A stretch of 64,000 nucleotides of DNA from contig NZ_LQQO01000021.1 of NCBI RefSeq assembly GCF_001619955.1, positions 1-64,000 on the forward strand. The letters run 5' to 3'. This DNA is from Sphingomonas hankookensis. GTDB lineage: Bacteria > Pseudomonadota > Alphaproteobacteria > Sphingomonadales > Sphingomonadaceae. Of the stretch, positions 26,191-36,007 are shown piece after piece; the first letter of the stretch is position 1, and every line of letters begins with the position of its first letter. Below the pieces are notes generated by a model, which did not search any database, was not told the origin of the DNA, and saw only the letters and a list, made by a program, of their open reading frames with translations. Position numbers and translations under genes: made by a program.

Positions 26191-26265
26191 CCCCGGACCT
26201 GGTCCGGGGTTCCGCCTCCTACGGACAGCACCAACAGGAGCGGGACCCCGGATCAAGTCCGGGGG
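26191..26265. repeat. Palindromic intergenic repeat (CCCCGGACTTGATCCGGGG family)
   Basis: The arm 26191-26220 is repeated inverted at 26236-26265 with a few mismatches. It is the same family as the palindrome at 21681-21766 and lies between the chemoreceptor gene and prmA. Confidence 0.8.
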
Positions 26266-26358
26266 ATGTTGCCTTGATCGGGCCGCGCATTGAATGTCCC
26301 CGCGCCCGCGCCTACACCGCGCGGCCATGGCATCCCCGACCCTGACGGCTCCCGCACG

Positions 26359-27294
26359 ATGAGCTGGAAACTCACCCTCCCCTGCACCCGCGCCGAGGCG
26401 GAGACGATCGATGCAGCCGAGGATTTCGGCATCGATCCCGCGCCGGTGCTGATGACCACCGAGACGGTCGAGGACGATACCGAGACGTGGCGGCTGGACG
26501 CCTATTTCGAGGCCGAGCCGGACGATGCCGCCATCGCCGCGATCGCCGCGCTGGTGCCGAGTGCGGCGGGCACGCCACCGCAGGTCGAGGCGCTGGGCGA
26601 CGAGGATTGGGTGACGATGAGCCAGGCGGGGCTGGAGCCGCTGCATGTCGGGCGCTTCTTCGTCCATACCGCCGCCTATGCCGATGCGGTGCCGGCGGGC
26701 GCGCGGGCGTTTTTGATCGATGCCGGACGGGCGTTCGGGACCGGGCACCACGAGACGACCAGCGGGTGCCTGGCGATGCTCGACCGGATGGCGGACCGGG
26801 ATTTCCGGAACGTCATCGACCTGGGCACCGGGACCGGCCTGCTCGCCTTTGCCGCGCGCGAGCTGTGGCCGACGGCGCGGGTGATCGCGACCGATATCGA
26901 TCCCGTCGCGATCGACGTGACCGCGGTGAATGCGACGCTGAACGCGGTCGATCGGGTCGAACTGGTGGTGGCCGATGGCGCGCTGTCCGACGATATCACC
27001 GCGGCGGCGCCGTACGACCTGTTGATCGCCAACATCCTTGCCGGGCCGCTGATGTCGATGGCGCCGGAAGTGGCGGCGATCGCCGCCGCCCACGCGACGA
27101 TCGTGCTGGCCGGGTTGCTGGAGACGCAGCGCGCGGATGTGGTCGCGGCCTATGCGGCGTGCGGCTGTTCGCTGGAGGACGTCGACCGGCGGGGCGACTG
27201 GAGCGTGCTGCGGCTGACCGCCGGGGCCGAGCGGTTCGTGCCGACCGCGCCGATCGATCCCAAGGGCCGCGACGGGTGGGCGTTGGATTTGTGA
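26359..27294 (+). CDS. prmA: Ribosomal protein L11 methyltransferase
   Basis: SAM-dependent methyltransferase modifying ribosomal protein L11. The C-terminal Rossmann domain has AFGTGHHETTSGCL, motif I VIDLGTGTGLLAFAA, VIATDIDPVAI and the NPPF-equivalent LLIANILAGPL. The N-terminal ~80 residues form the L11-recognition domain. ATG 26359 gives 311 residues; an earlier in-frame start at 26290 lies in repeat-rich sequence. Confidence 0.92.
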   Translation: MSWKLTLPCTRAEAETIDAAEDFGIDPAPVLMTTETVEDDTETWRLDAYFEAEPDDAAIAAIAALVPSAAGTPPQVEALGDEDWVTMSQAGLEPLHVGRFFVHTAAYADAVPAGARAFLIDAGRAFGTGHHETTSGCLAMLDRMADRDFRNVIDLGTGTGLLAFAARELWPTARVIATDIDPVAIDVTAVNATLNAVDRVELVVADGALSDDITAAAPYDLLIANILAGPLMSMAPEVAAIAAAHATIVLAGLLETQRADVVAAYAACGCSLEDVDRRGDWSVLRLTAGAERFVPTAPIDPKGRDGWALDL

Positions 27295-27297
27295 GAT

Positions 27298-27318
27298 CCT
27301 CCCCGCGCAGCGGGGAGG
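27298..27318. terminator. Bidirectional hairpin between prmA and phhA
   Basis: CCTCCCCGC (27298-27306) pairs perfectly with GCGGGGAGG (27310-27318) across a 3-nt loop, between the two convergent genes. No T-run follows. Confidence 0.5.
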
Positions 27319-27323
27319 AGCTT

Positions 27324-28190
27324 TCAGGCCTTCGACCGGGCGTAGTGCTGCGTGCCTTCGGTGACGACGTCATCCTTCGGTAGCACCTCATCCACCGCAA
27401 TCTCCTGCTCCTCGCGGATCGCTTCGTAGACCGGCGCGAAGTCGGTCTCGACGGTCAGGCGCAGCAGTTCGTCGAAGCTGGGGATGACGAAATAGGTCTG
27501 CTGGAAATCGTCGATCCGGTAATCGGTGCGCATCACGCGGGCGAGGTCGAGCATGATCCGGTTGGGGCTGGGATCGTCGAGCGAGAAGCGGGTCTCCGAC
27601 GCGCTCGACACGATGCCGGCGCCATAGATGCGCAGGCCCTCCGGCTCCTGCACCAGCCCGAATTCGACCGTGTACCAGTAGAGCCGCGCCAACTGCTTGA
27701 GCGAGCCGAGTTCGAGCGCGCGCAGGCCGCCGCGGCCATAGGCGGCCAGATAGTCGGCGAAGACCGGGTCGGCGAGCATCGGCACATGGCCGAACACGTC
27801 GTGGAAGACGTCGGGTTCCTGCAGGTAATCGAGCTGGTCGGGGCGGCGGATGAAGTTGCCGGCGACGAAGCGGCGATTGGCCATGTGGGTGAAGAAGACG
27901 TCGTCGGGCACCAGCCCGGGCACCGCGACCACCCGCCAGCCGGTCAGCGCCTCCAGCCGGTCGGACAGTTCCTCGAAATCGGGGATGCCCGATTCGGACA
28001 GCTTGAGCGCATCGAGCCCGCGCAGGAACGCGTCCGACGCACGACCGGGCAGCAACTTCATCTGCCGCGCATAGAGCGTGTCCCACGTCGCATGGTCTTC
28101 GGCGCTATAGGCGTCCCAGCGCTGCGGGATCGTCCAGTCGGCATTGGCCCCGGCGGGCGGGCGGTCGAGTACATGGGTTTCGCTTGCCAT
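27324..28190 (-). CDS. phhA: Phenylalanine-4-hydroxylase
   Basis: Converts phenylalanine to tyrosine using tetrahydropterin and a non-haem iron. The iron ligands are in FHDVFGHVPML (two His) and the downstream Glu in the WYTVEFGLVQE segment; TGWRVVAVPGLVP and RFVAGNFIRRPDQLDYLQEPD are family hallmarks. 288 residues is typical for bacteria. ATG 28188-28190 is near the start of the divergent DUF2459 gene, sharing a very short control region (24 bp). Confidence 0.95.
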   Translation of the reverse strand: MASETHVLDRPPAGANADWTIPQRWDAYSAEDHATWDTLYARQMKLLPGRASDAFLRGLDALKLSESGIPDFEELSDRLEALTGWRVVAVPGLVPDDVFFTHMANRRFVAGNFIRRPDQLDYLQEPDVFHDVFGHVPMLADPVFADYLAAYGRGGLRALELGSLKQLARLYWYTVEFGLVQEPEGLRIYGAGIVSSASETRFSLDDPSPNRIMLDLARVMRTDYRIDDFQQTYFVIPSFDELLRLTVETDFAPVYEAIREEQEIAVDEVLPKDDVVTEGTQHYARSKA

Positions 28191-28214
28191 CCGCAAATAG
28201 TAGCATGGGAAACG

Positions 28215-28871
28215 ATGCGACGGAAATGGCTGCGCCGAATGGCTGGTATGGTGGGCGCGGTCGTGCTGACCCTGCTGCTGTACCTGTTCGCCGGGCTGGT
28301 CGGCGGGGCGATCCCGGCGGGCGGACAGGCACCGCCGGCGCAGGGCATCCGCATCTATGTCGAGGATAACGGCATCCATACCGGCATCGTCCTGCCCAAG
28401 CATGCCGCGGGCATGGGGTTCGACGATCTGGTACGGGCAGGCGATCTGGCCGATCCGCGCTATACCGGCCATGGGTGGCTGTCGATCGGCTGGGGCGACC
28501 GCGCCTTTTATCTCGGCACGCCGAGCTGGGCCGATGTCCGGCCCGCGACCATCGCCGCCGCCGCGATCGGCAGCGATGCGGTCGTGATGCATGTCGGGCA
28601 CCTGCCGGAGCCGGTAGGCGAGCCGGGCGTTTATCCGGTGATGCTGACGCCCGACCAATATCGCCGGCTGGTGGCCGCGATCCGCGCGAGCTTTGCCGCG
28701 CGGACCGACCCGGTGCATGGCTATGGCCCGTCCGATGCCTTCTACGTCGCGCGGGGGCGCTATAGTGCGGTCGAGACGTGCAATTCGTGGACCGGGCGGA
28801 TGCTGCGCGCGGCGGGCGTGCCGATGGGGCGGTGGACGCCGTTTCCGGTGACGGTGACGGCGTGGCTGTAG
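28215..28871 (+). CDS. DUF2459 (TIGR02117-type) exported protein
   Basis: A 218-residue protein with an N-terminal hydrophobic segment (MVGAVVLTLLLYLFAGLVGG) that may be a signal anchor, then a domain with IRIYVEDNGIHTGIVLP, GWGDRAFYL and VETCNSWTGRMLRAAGVPMG, typical of DUF2459. The conserved HTG and CNSW suggest an NlpC/P60-like or other thiol-enzyme fold, but no activity is known. ATG 28215 has GGGAAACG upstream. The stop overlaps the start of the hydrolase gene. Confidence 0.8.
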   Translation: MRRKWLRRMAGMVGAVVLTLLLYLFAGLVGGAIPAGGQAPPAQGIRIYVEDNGIHTGIVLPKHAAGMGFDDLVRAGDLADPRYTGHGWLSIGWGDRAFYLGTPSWADVRPATIAAAAIGSDAVVMHVGHLPEPVGEPGVYPVMLTPDQYRRLVAAIRASFAARTDPVHGYGPSDAFYVARGRYSAVETCNSWTGRMLRAAGVPMGRWTPFPVTVTAWL

Positions 28872-29578
28872 AAACCCTGCCCCCGCCCCCGCTCGGCCAG
28901 TTCCTGATCGAGACGCCGCGCGCCGCGCTGGCACTGGCCGGCGTGCCGTTCCGGTGGCGGCAGGCGTTGGCGGGGGTGCCGCGTGCCTCCGGAGAGCCGG
29001 TGATGCTGCTGCCCGGCCTGTTCAACAGTGACCGGTCGATGACGATCATGGCGCGCTATCTGCGCGACTTGGGCCACGCGCCATCCGGCTGGGGATTGGG
29101 TCGCAATTTCGGGCAGCGCAGTATCGGGACGGATGCGAGCGCGCTGATCGACCGGGTCGATGCTCTGGCACAGGTGGCCGGTCGGCCGGTGGCGATGGTC
29201 GGGGTCAGCATGGGGGGGATCATGGCGCGGCTGGTCGCGCATCGCCGGCCCGATCTGATCGAACAGGTGGTGACGGTCGCCAGCCCCTATGCCGGGCCGG
29301 CGCGATCGACGCGGGTGTGGCGGCTGTACGAATGGATCAGCGGCGAATCGGTCGACGACCCCGCCGTGTTGGCGCTGGCCGACGAAGTGCGCCGGCCGCT
29401 GCCGGTTCCCGCCACCGCGATCTGGAGCGCCAGCGACGGGCTGGTTAATGGCCTTGGCTGTCATGCGCCGGGTGAACCGGGATGCCGCGCGGTCGAGGTG
29501 GTGAGCAGCCATTATGGCGTGCAGACCCGGCTGATCGTGCTGCGCGCGGTGGCGATGGCGCTGGCGGGGAATCGGTAG
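28862..29578 (+). CDS. Alpha/beta-hydrolase (lipase/esterase-like)
   Basis: A 238-residue hydrolase with PVMLLPGLFNSD (oxyanion region), the nucleophile elbow VGVSMGGIMAR (G-x-S-x-G), an Asp in IWSASDGLVN and a C-terminal His in VSSHYGVQT completing the likely triad. No signal peptide is seen with the GTG start at 28862, which overlaps the DUF2459 stop by 10 bp, suggesting coupled translation. The substrate is unknown. Confidence 0.8.
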   Translation: MAVETLPPPPLGQFLIETPRAALALAGVPFRWRQALAGVPRASGEPVMLLPGLFNSDRSMTIMARYLRDLGHAPSGWGLGRNFGQRSIGTDASALIDRVDALAQVAGRPVAMVGVSMGGIMARLVAHRRPDLIEQVVTVASPYAGPARSTRVWRLYEWISGESVDDPAVLALADEVRRPLPVPATAIWSASDGLVNGLGCHAPGEPGCRAVEVVSSHYGVQTRLIVLRAVAMALAGNR

Positions 29579-29607
29579 GATTTGCTGTTCGTCATACCCC
29601 GCCACGG

Positions 29608-29692
29608 ACGTCACCCCAGCGCAGGCTGGGGTCTCCCGGTTATCGGGCGGGACAGGATCCGCGAGAGACCCCAGCCTGCGCTGGGGTGACGT
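29608..29692. repeat. Palindromic intergenic repeat (CACCCCAGCGCAGGCTGGGG family)
   Basis: The 28-nt arm 29608-29635 is perfectly repeated inverted at 29665-29692, between the convergent hydrolase and lipoprotein genes. A related shorter hairpin occurs at 18858-18875. Confidence 0.85.
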
Positions 29693-29722
29693 TTGGGACG
29701 AGCGCCGATTCTCGGTGACCGC

Positions 29723-29971
29723 TCAATCGTCGTTGCGGCGTCGTTCCTCCCGCCGACGCCGCGCTTCTTCCTTGCGCATTTCGCGGCCCTCGCGGGCTTC
29801 CTTCTTGCGCATCTTGCGGCCGTAATTGCGGTCGGCTTCCGACTGGCTGGTGGTGGTCCAGTCGATCACCTGCGCGCCGGCGCGGACCGGAGCGGTCGCG
29901 ACGTCCCATACCGTGCTGACGCACCCACCGGTCAGCGGCGCTACCGCCAACACCATCCACGCCAGTCGCAT
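29723..29971 (-). CDS. Small lipoprotein with highly charged C-terminus
   Basis: An 82-residue protein with a signal peptide ending in the lipobox LTGGC, so it is probably lipidated and membrane-tethered. After VSTVWDVATAPVRAGAQVIDWTT the last 35 residues are almost entirely Arg, Lys and Glu (KMRKKEAREGREMRKEEARR), likely a single charged helix. No function is known. It is downstream of the GlpQ-like gene on the same strand (13-bp gap). Confidence 0.75.
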   Translation of the reverse strand: MRLAWMVLAVAPLTGGCVSTVWDVATAPVRAGAQVIDWTTTSQSEADRNYGRKMRKKEAREGREMRKEEARRRREERRRNDD

Positions 29972-29984
29972 CGGTTCCGAATCC

Positions 29985-31010
29985 TCAATAGGGTTTGTCG
30001 CGTATCTGCGCCCCGATTAGCGGGTAATCGGTGAAGAAACCATCGACGCCCGCCGCGACCGCATCGGCGATCTCCTGCCCGATCCGGCCGTGCGTCGCGG
30101 GATCGCCCGGCACGCGATACGCTTCGGGCAAGAAGATATTCTCGGCGCGGTACGTCCAGGGATGGACGCGCAGGCCCGCCGCATGGGCGTCGCGGACCAG
30201 CGGCTTGCCGCCCGCGATCATGACCTTGTTCGGGCCGATGCCCCAGGCATAGGTCGCCACCGCCTTCAACCCCGCCGGGGTCGCCATCGTCGCATAATCG
30301 TCGACCGGATGATCGGCCGGGCCGCCGGTGTCGTTCATCAGCTGGATCAGGCGGATTTTGGTCAGTTTCTTCAGCGCCTTGAGGTTGTTCACCTCGAACG
30401 ACTGGATGAACACCGGCGCCGTGGCGCTGTCCCAGCCGGCGGCGCGCAGTTCGGCGACCAGCCGCGCCTCCATCGGATGGCCGATCAAGGCGAAATAGGT
30501 CGGGTGCTTGGTTTCTGGGTAGATGCCGATGGTACGGCCGGTCGCGGCGGTGGCACGCTTGGCCAGCGCAATGACCTCGGCGAGGGTCGGCACCGGTTGC
30601 CGGCCGTCATAAGCCTTGTTGTCGGGACGCAGCAGCGGCAGGCGTTCCTTCGCGCGCAGCGTGCGCAGTTCGGCGAGGGTGAAATCCTCGGTGAACCAGC
30701 CGGTCATCGCCACGCCGTCGATAGTCTTGGTCGTGCGGCGAGTGGCGAATTCAGGATGCTCGGCGACGTCGGTAGTTTCCGAAATCTCGTTCTCGTGCCG
30801 GGCGACGAACACATTGTCCTTCGTCAGCACGAGGTCGGGTTCGATGAAGTCCGCCCCCTGTTCGATCGCCAGTTCATAGGCGGCGAGCGTATGTTCGGGG
30901 CGCGATCCGCTGGCGCCGCGATGGGCGATCACGATCGGCGTCCTGTCGAGCGGAGCCTCTGCCGTCACCATCGTCGCCCCCAGAATTCCCGCCATCACCA
31001 ACCCCAACAT
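29985..31010 (-). CDS. glpQ: Glycerophosphodiester phosphodiesterase (GlpQ-type)
   Basis: Hydrolyses glycerophosphodiesters to glycerol-3-phosphate. The catalytic segments IAHRGASGSRPEHTLAAYE, FIEPDLVLTKDNVFVARHE and IYPETKHP are present, with FIQSFEVNNL and VDGFFTDYP near the end. A hydrophobic N-terminus (MLGLVMAGILGATMVTAEA) suggests export to the periplasm. The length of 341 residues matches GlpQ. Confidence 0.92.
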   Translation of the reverse strand: MLGLVMAGILGATMVTAEAPLDRTPIVIAHRGASGSRPEHTLAAYELAIEQGADFIEPDLVLTKDNVFVARHENEISETTDVAEHPEFATRRTTKTIDGVAMTGWFTEDFTLAELRTLRAKERLPLLRPDNKAYDGRQPVPTLAEVIALAKRATAATGRTIGIYPETKHPTYFALIGHPMEARLVAELRAAGWDSATAPVFIQSFEVNNLKALKKLTKIRLIQLMNDTGGPADHPVDDYATMATPAGLKAVATYAWGIGPNKVMIAGGKPLVRDAHAAGLRVHPWTYRAENIFLPEAYRVPGDPATHGRIGQEIADAVAAGVDGFFTDYPLIGAQIRDKPY

Positions 31011-31083
31011 CTGCGACCCTCTCGCAACAGGAAACCCTTTGGTTGGCGAACGTTAGCCCTGACGACCAACGGAGCGCGCCCTC

Positions 31084-31593
31084 ATGCAATTCACCATCAA
31101 CGGACAGCCGTATCAGGCGGAGGCGGACATCCGCACCTCCTTGCTCGACCTGCTGCGCGAACATCTCTCGCTCACCGGCAGCAAGAAGGGCTGCGATCAT
31201 GGCCAATGCGGGGCGTGCACCGTGCTGGTGAACGGCCGCCGCATCAATGCCTGCCTCACGCTCGCCGTGATGCATCAGGATGACGACATCGTGACGATCG
31301 AGGGGCTGGGCACGCCCGAGGACCTGCATCCGCTGCAGGCCGCGTTCGTCAAGCATGACGGGTTCCAGTGCGGATACTGCACGCCGGGGCAGATCTGTTC
31401 GGCGGTCGGCATGCTGGACGAGGTAAAGAAGGGTTGGCCGAGCCATGTCAGCGCGGACCTCGACGATCCCGATTTCACCGACGACGAAATCCGCGAGCGG
31501 ATGAGCGGCAATCTGTGCCGTTGTTCGGCCTATCCCAACATCGTTGATGCGATCCGCGAGGTTGCCGATGCCGAGGTGGAGACGGCGGCATGA
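31084..31593 (+). CDS. paoA: Aldehyde oxidoreductase 2Fe-2S subunit (PaoA-like)
   Basis: A 169-residue electron-transfer subunit of a xanthine-oxidase-family enzyme. The plant-ferredoxin-type cluster uses Cys37, 42, 45 and 57 ([13 protein letters not shown]...NAC); the second cluster uses CGYC (Cys96, Cys99) and the LCRC near the end. Unlike the exported E. coli PaoA there is no Tat leader, so a cytoplasmic enzyme is likely. It overlaps the FAD-subunit gene by 4 bp. Confidence 0.9.
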   Translation: MQFTINGQPYQAEADIRTSLLDLLREHLSLTGSKKGCDHGQCGACTVLVNGRRINACLTLAVMHQDDDIVTIEGLGTPEDLHPLQAAFVKHDGFQCGYCTPGQICSAVGMLDEVKKGWPSHVSADLDDPDFTDDEIRERMSGNLCRCSAYPNIVDAIREVADAEVETAA

Positions 31594-32567
31594 AGTTGTT
31601 CAACTATGCCAAGGCGGACAGCGCCGAAGCCGCGGTCCGCGAAGGCGGGATCAGCGACACGAAATTCATCGCGGGCGGGACCAACCTGCTCGACCTGATG
31701 AAATTGCAGATCGAGACGCCCGCACGGCTGGTCGATATCAGCCGGTTGCCGCTCGACCGGATCGAGGAGATGGATGGCGGCGGCATCCGCATCGGCGCGC
31801 TGGTGCCCAATTCCGACCTGGCGGCCGATCCGATCATTCGCGAACGCTATGAAGTGCTCAGCCGCGCGCTGCTGGCCGGCGCGTCGGGGCAGTTGCGCAA
31901 CAAGGCATCGACCGGCGGCAACCTGCTGCAACGGACCCGCTGCTATTATTTCTACGAGACGGCGGCGCGCTGTAACAAGCGGGTGCCGGGATCGGGTTGC
32001 GACGCGAAGGAAGGCTTCAACCGCATCCTCGCGGTGCTGGGTACCAGCGAGCATTGCATCGCGACCCATCCCAGCGACATGGGCGTCGCGATGCGCGCGC
32101 TCGACGCGACGATCGTGACGCTGGGCGGCGATGGCGAAAAGCGAAGGATCGCGATCGGCGATTTCTACCGCCTGCCCGGCGACACGCCCGATGTCGAGAA
32201 TGTGCTGCGGCAGGGCGAGTTGATCACCCATATCGAACTGCCGCCGGCTCCCGAGGGCAGGCAGACCTATCGCAAGGTGCGTGACCGGGCGTCTTATGCC
32301 TTCGCCCTCGTGTCGGTCGCCGGGATCGTGGCGGTCGGGAACGGCAAGATCACTTCGGCCCAACTCGCCTTCGGCGGCCTGGGGCCGATGCCGTGGCGCG
32401 ACGAAGCGGTCGAGCGGGTGCTGGTCGGGCAGGCGCCGTCGGACGCACTGTTCGCGGAGGCCGCCGACGTGCTGCTGCGCGACGCGAAAGGCTACGGCTG
32501 CAACGACTTCAAGATTCCTCTGACCCGGCGCACGCTGATCGCGACGCTGCGGGAGCTGACCGCATGA
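31590..32567 (+). CDS. paoB: Aldehyde oxidoreductase FAD subunit (PaoB-like)
   Basis: A 325-residue FAD-binding subunit: [13 protein letters not shown] binds [23 protein letters not shown] is typical, and Cys residues in [23 protein letters not shown] and [10 protein letters not shown] match the extra [4Fe-4S] site of PaoB/YagS proteins. Translationally coupled to both neighbours (ATGA overlaps). Confidence 0.9.
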   Translation: MKLFNYAKADSAEAAVREGGISDTKFIAGGTNLLDLMKLQIETPARLVDISRLPLDRIEEMDGGGIRIGALVPNSDLAADPIIRERYEVLSRALLAGASGQLRNKASTGGNLLQRTRCYYFYETAARCNKRVPGSGCDAKEGFNRILAVLGTSEHCIATHPSDMGVAMRALDATIVTLGGDGEKRRIAIGDFYRLPGDTPDVENVLRQGELITHIELPPAPEGRQTYRKVRDRASYAFALVSVAGIVAVGNGKITSAQLAFGGLGPMPWRDEAVERVLVGQAPSDALFAEAADVLLRDAKGYGCNDFKIPLTRRTLIATLRELTA

Positions 32568-34783
32568 CCCAGAACGCATTGCGCATGGACAAGCCCGTCG
32601 ACACCAGCCTGCTCGACAGTGGCGTGCAGGGGATCATCGGCAAGGGGATCGAACGGATCGACGGTCCGCTGAAGGTGGCGGGCAAGGCGACCTATTCCGC
32701 GGAATATGAGTTTCCGAACCTCGCTTACGGCTTCCTCGTCCGCGCGCCCTTTGCCGCCGGTACGATCACGTCGATCGATGCGGAAGGCGCCAAGGCGCTG
32801 CCGGGCGTCATAGACGTCGTCGTCGACCTGAAGACCTTCATCCGCAACGCGCAGCAGGGCGGCGAGACCGAGGCGCCGACGCAGGGCGTCAAGGACGTCG
32901 CCTATTTCGGCGAGCCGGTCGCGATCGTCGTCGCGGAGAGCTTCGAGGTGGCGCGCGACGCGGCGCAGCTGGTGTCGATCCGCCATGAACCGACCGAGGG
33001 AGTGTTCACCTTCGACGACCATGTCGACGACGCGATCAAGCCGCCGCCGGGATCGATGCCGCCCTATCACGAACAGGGCAATCTCGACCGGGCGATGGCC
33101 GAGGCGGCGTTCACGGTGGACGATGTGTGGCGCACCCCGTCGCAGAATTCGGCCGCGATGGAGCCGCATGCATCGATCGCGCTGTGGGACGAGGACGGGC
33201 TGACGCTCTACGGGTCGCTGCAGATGCCGTCGTCGGACAAGCAGCAGCTCGCCAAGTCGCTGGGCGAACGGCAATCGAAGGTGCGGATCGTCGCGCGCTA
33301 TATCGGCGGCGGTTTCGGGTCGAAGCTCGGCATTTCGCCCGATACGGTAGCCACCGCGATCGCAGCGAAGGCGGTCGGCCGGCCGGTCAAGACGGTGATG
33401 ACCCGGCAACAGGTGTTCGACGCCACCGTGCGCCGGTCGAACACGCAGCAGCGCTTCCGCCTTGCCGCCGATGCCGAGGGGCGGCTGACCGGGATCGGGC
33501 ATGAGACACTGTGTTCGAACCTGCCGGGCGAGGGTTATTTCGAGCCGGCCGGACAGGCGACCCAGTTCCTCTATGGCGGCGAAAACCGGATCATCCGCCA
33601 CGATCTGGTCGAGCTGAATCGCACGCTGTCGGGATCGATGCGCGCGCCGGGCGAAGCGGTCGGGCTGCTCGCGCTGGAAAACGCGATGGACGAGCTGGCG
33701 GAGAAGATCGGGATCGATCCGGTCGAGTTGCGTCGCCGCAACGATCCCAGTCGCGATCCGCAGAAGGACGTGCCCTTTTCCACCCGCTCGCTGACCCGCT
33801 GCCTCGACGCCGGGGCGGAGGCGTTCGGCTGGGATCAGCGCAACCAGACGCCCGGTGCGAAACGCGATGGCGACTGGCTCATCGGGCAGGGCATGGCATC
33901 GACCACCCGCACCAACATGCTGCAACCCAGCGAAGCGCAGGTGTCGATCGGTCCCGACGGGCGGGCGCTGGTCGAAACCGACATGACCGATATCGGCACC
34001 GGCACCTACACCATCCTCGCCCAGATTGCGGGCGAGATGCTCGGCCTTCCGGTCGAGCGGGTCGAAGTGCATCTGGGCGATACCAAGTCGCCGCCGGGTG
34101 CCGGATCGGGCGGATCATGGGGTGCCGGCAGCAGCGGGTCGTCGGTCTATCTGGCGGCGCAGGCATTGCGCGAAAAGCTGGCCAAGGCGATGGACGTCGA
34201 CGCCGACGACCTGACGCTCAAGGACGGTCACGCGATCGCCGGCAACCGCCGGGTGCCGATCGGCGATCTGGTCGGCGAGGGGCTGACCGCCACCGGATCG
34301 ATCGAACCGGGCAAACAGGAGAAGGAAACGACGCAGGCCAGCTATGGCGCGCATTTCTGCGAGGTGAAGGTCCACGCCGTCACCGGCGAGGTGCGGGTCA
34401 CGCGCTGGCATTCGACGTTCGAGGCCGGGCGCATCCTGAACCAGCAGACCGCGCGGTCGCAGTGCATCGGCGGCATCGTGTTCGGTATCGGCACCGCGCT
34501 GACCGAGGAACTGGTCCATGACGATCGCGACGGGCGTATCGTCAACCACGACCTAGCCGAATATCATGTGCCGGCGCATGCCGACATTCCGCCCATGGAC
34601 ATCGCCTTCCTCGACGAACGCGATCCCCATGCAAATCCGCTTCATGCCAAGGGGATCGGCGAGCTGGGCATCGGCGGTGCGGGCGCGGCGGTGTTGAACG
34701 CGATCTACAATGCGACCGGGGTACGGGTCCGCGATTACCCCGCGACGCTGGACAAGTTGCTGGAAGGATTGCCGGCCGTCTGA
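32564..34783 (+). CDS. paoC: Aldehyde oxidoreductase molybdenum-binding subunit (PaoC-like)
   Basis: A 739-residue catalytic subunit binding the molybdenum cofactor: [30 protein letters not shown], the [18 protein letters not shown] cofactor loop, and the active-site Glu in [13 protein letters not shown]. The start ATG 32564 overlaps the FAD-subunit stop (ATGA). Substrates of related enzymes are aromatic or other aldehydes; here the specificity is unknown. Maturation probably needs XdhC and MocA at 19.2-20.7 kb. Confidence 0.92.
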   Translation: MTQNALRMDKPVDTSLLDSGVQGIIGKGIERIDGPLKVAGKATYSAEYEFPNLAYGFLVRAPFAAGTITSIDAEGAKALPGVIDVVVDLKTFIRNAQQGGETEAPTQGVKDVAYFGEPVAIVVAESFEVARDAAQLVSIRHEPTEGVFTFDDHVDDAIKPPPGSMPPYHEQGNLDRAMAEAAFTVDDVWRTPSQNSAAMEPHASIALWDEDGLTLYGSLQMPSSDKQQLAKSLGERQSKVRIVARYIGGGFGSKLGISPDTVATAIAAKAVGRPVKTVMTRQQVFDATVRRSNTQQRFRLAADAEGRLTGIGHETLCSNLPGEGYFEPAGQATQFLYGGENRIIRHDLVELNRTLSGSMRAPGEAVGLLALENAMDELAEKIGIDPVELRRRNDPSRDPQKDVPFSTRSLTRCLDAGAEAFGWDQRNQTPGAKRDGDWLIGQGMASTTRTNMLQPSEAQVSIGPDGRALVETDMTDIGTGTYTILAQIAGEMLGLPVERVEVHLGDTKSPPGAGSGGSWGAGSSGSSVYLAAQALREKLAKAMDVDADDLTLKDGHAIAGNRRVPIGDLVGEGLTATGSIEPGKQEKETTQASYGAHFCEVKVHAVTGEVRVTRWHSTFEAGRILNQQTARSQCIGGIVFGIGTALTEELVHDDRDGRIVNHDLAEYHVPAHADIPPMDIAFLDERDPHANPLHAKGIGELGIGGAGAAVLNAIYNATGVRVRDYPATLDKLLEGLPAV

Positions 34784-34790
34784 GCAAGGC

Positions 34791-34926
34791 TCCTCCCCAT
34801 TGCATGGGGAGGGGGACCGCCGCCGAAGGCGGTGGTGGAGGGGGTTCGCCTCGCAACGCAACGGTTTCGTATGCGGCCCGCCCCCTCCACCAGCTTCGCT
34901 GGTCCCCCTCCCCGCAAGCGGGGAGG
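34791..34926. repeat. Composite palindromic repeat with core GCCTCGCAACGCAACGG (copy 1)
   Basis: Nested inverted arms (TCCTCCCC...GGGGAGGGGG and CACCGCC-type) flank a 17-bp core at 34848-34864. A second copy, with the identical core, is at 39705-39846. Confidence 0.8.
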
Positions 34927-35051
34927 ATCGTAAGAAGCCTACCCCTATGGGCAATTTTCCCTTGTTCGCGTTTGCGGCATCCCCACCTGTCATGTATCTG
35001 ACCCGCAGACCGGGTGGAATTGCCACCCCCTGACCGAACCGAGCGAGTATC

Positions 35052-35831
35052 ATGGCCGAATTCCGTTTGCCCAAGAACAGCGTCGTCAAGAAGGGCACGA
35101 CCCACAAGTCGGCGACCTCGGGCCGGATCAAGAAATTCAAGGTCTATCGCTACGACCCCGATTCGGGACAGAATCCGCGCTACGACGATTTCGAGATCGA
35201 TCTGGACGAATGCGGTCCGATGGTGCTCGACGCGCTCATCAAGATGAAGTCGGAGCAGGACCCCTCGCTTACCTTCCGCCGGTCGTGCCGGGAGGGGATT
35301 TGCGGGTCGTGTTCGATGAACATCGACGGTCGCAACGGCCTCGCCTGCACCACCGCGATCGAGGATATCAAGGGCGATATCCGCATCACCCCGCTGCCGC
35401 ACATGGACGTCATCAAGGACCTCGTGCCGGACTTCACGCATTTCTATGCGCAGTACGCATCGATCAAGCCGTGGCTGCAGACCGTGACCCCGGAACCCGC
35501 CGGCAAGGAACGGCTCCAGTCGCCGGAAGACCGCAACAAGCTGGACGGGCTGTACGAGTGCATCCTGTGCGCCTGCTGCTCGACCTCCTGCCCGAGCTAT
35601 TGGTGGAACAGCGACAAGTTCCTGGGGCCCGCGATCCTGCTGCAAGCCTATCGCTGGCTGGCCGACAGCCGCGACGAGATGACCGGCGAGCGTCTGGACG
35701 AGCTGGAGGATCCGTTCCGCCTGTATCGTTGCCACACGATCATGAACTGCGCGAACGTGTGCCCGAAGGGGCTGAACCCCGCCAAGGCGATCGCCGAGAT
35801 CAAGAAGATGGAAGTCGAGCGGATCATTTGA
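35052..35831 (+). CDS. sdhB: Succinate dehydrogenase iron-sulfur subunit
   Basis: A 259-residue subunit carrying three clusters: 2Fe-2S ([21 protein letters not shown]), 4Fe-4S ([12 protein letters not shown]) and 3Fe-4S ([17 protein letters not shown] region, shared C). It links SdhA to the membrane anchors. It is separated from sdhCDA by 10.5 kb and lies on the opposite strand. Confidence 0.97.
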   Translation: MAEFRLPKNSVVKKGTTHKSATSGRIKKFKVYRYDPDSGQNPRYDDFEIDLDECGPMVLDALIKMKSEQDPSLTFRRSCREGICGSCSMNIDGRNGLACTTAIEDIKGDIRITPLPHMDVIKDLVPDFTHFYAQYASIKPWLQTVTPEPAGKERLQSPEDRNKLDGLYECILCACCSTSCPSYWWNSDKFLGPAILLQAYRWLADSRDEMTGERLDELEDPFRLYRCHTIMNCANVCPKGLNPAKAIAEIKKMEVERII

Positions 35832-35866
35832 TTCGTTCGGGCGGTGTTGCACGCACCACCCGTTCG

Positions 35867-35971
35867 TCCTGAGTAGCGGCTGAGCCTGTCGAAGACGCGT
35901 ATCGAAGGACCGCTACCGTTGGCGACGATCCTTCGATACGCCCTTTCGACAAGCTCAATGGCTACTCAGGA
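35867..35971. repeat. Palindromic repeat, CTGAGTAGCGGCTGAGC family (copy 1)
   Basis: Arm 35867-35909 is matched inverted at 35929-35971 with few mismatches. A second copy lies at 40715-40807, before ftsK's end. Confidence 0.8.
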
Positions 35972-36007
35972 TAAACGGAGGGGTCATTCACCGGGAATGA
36001 TCCTGCC

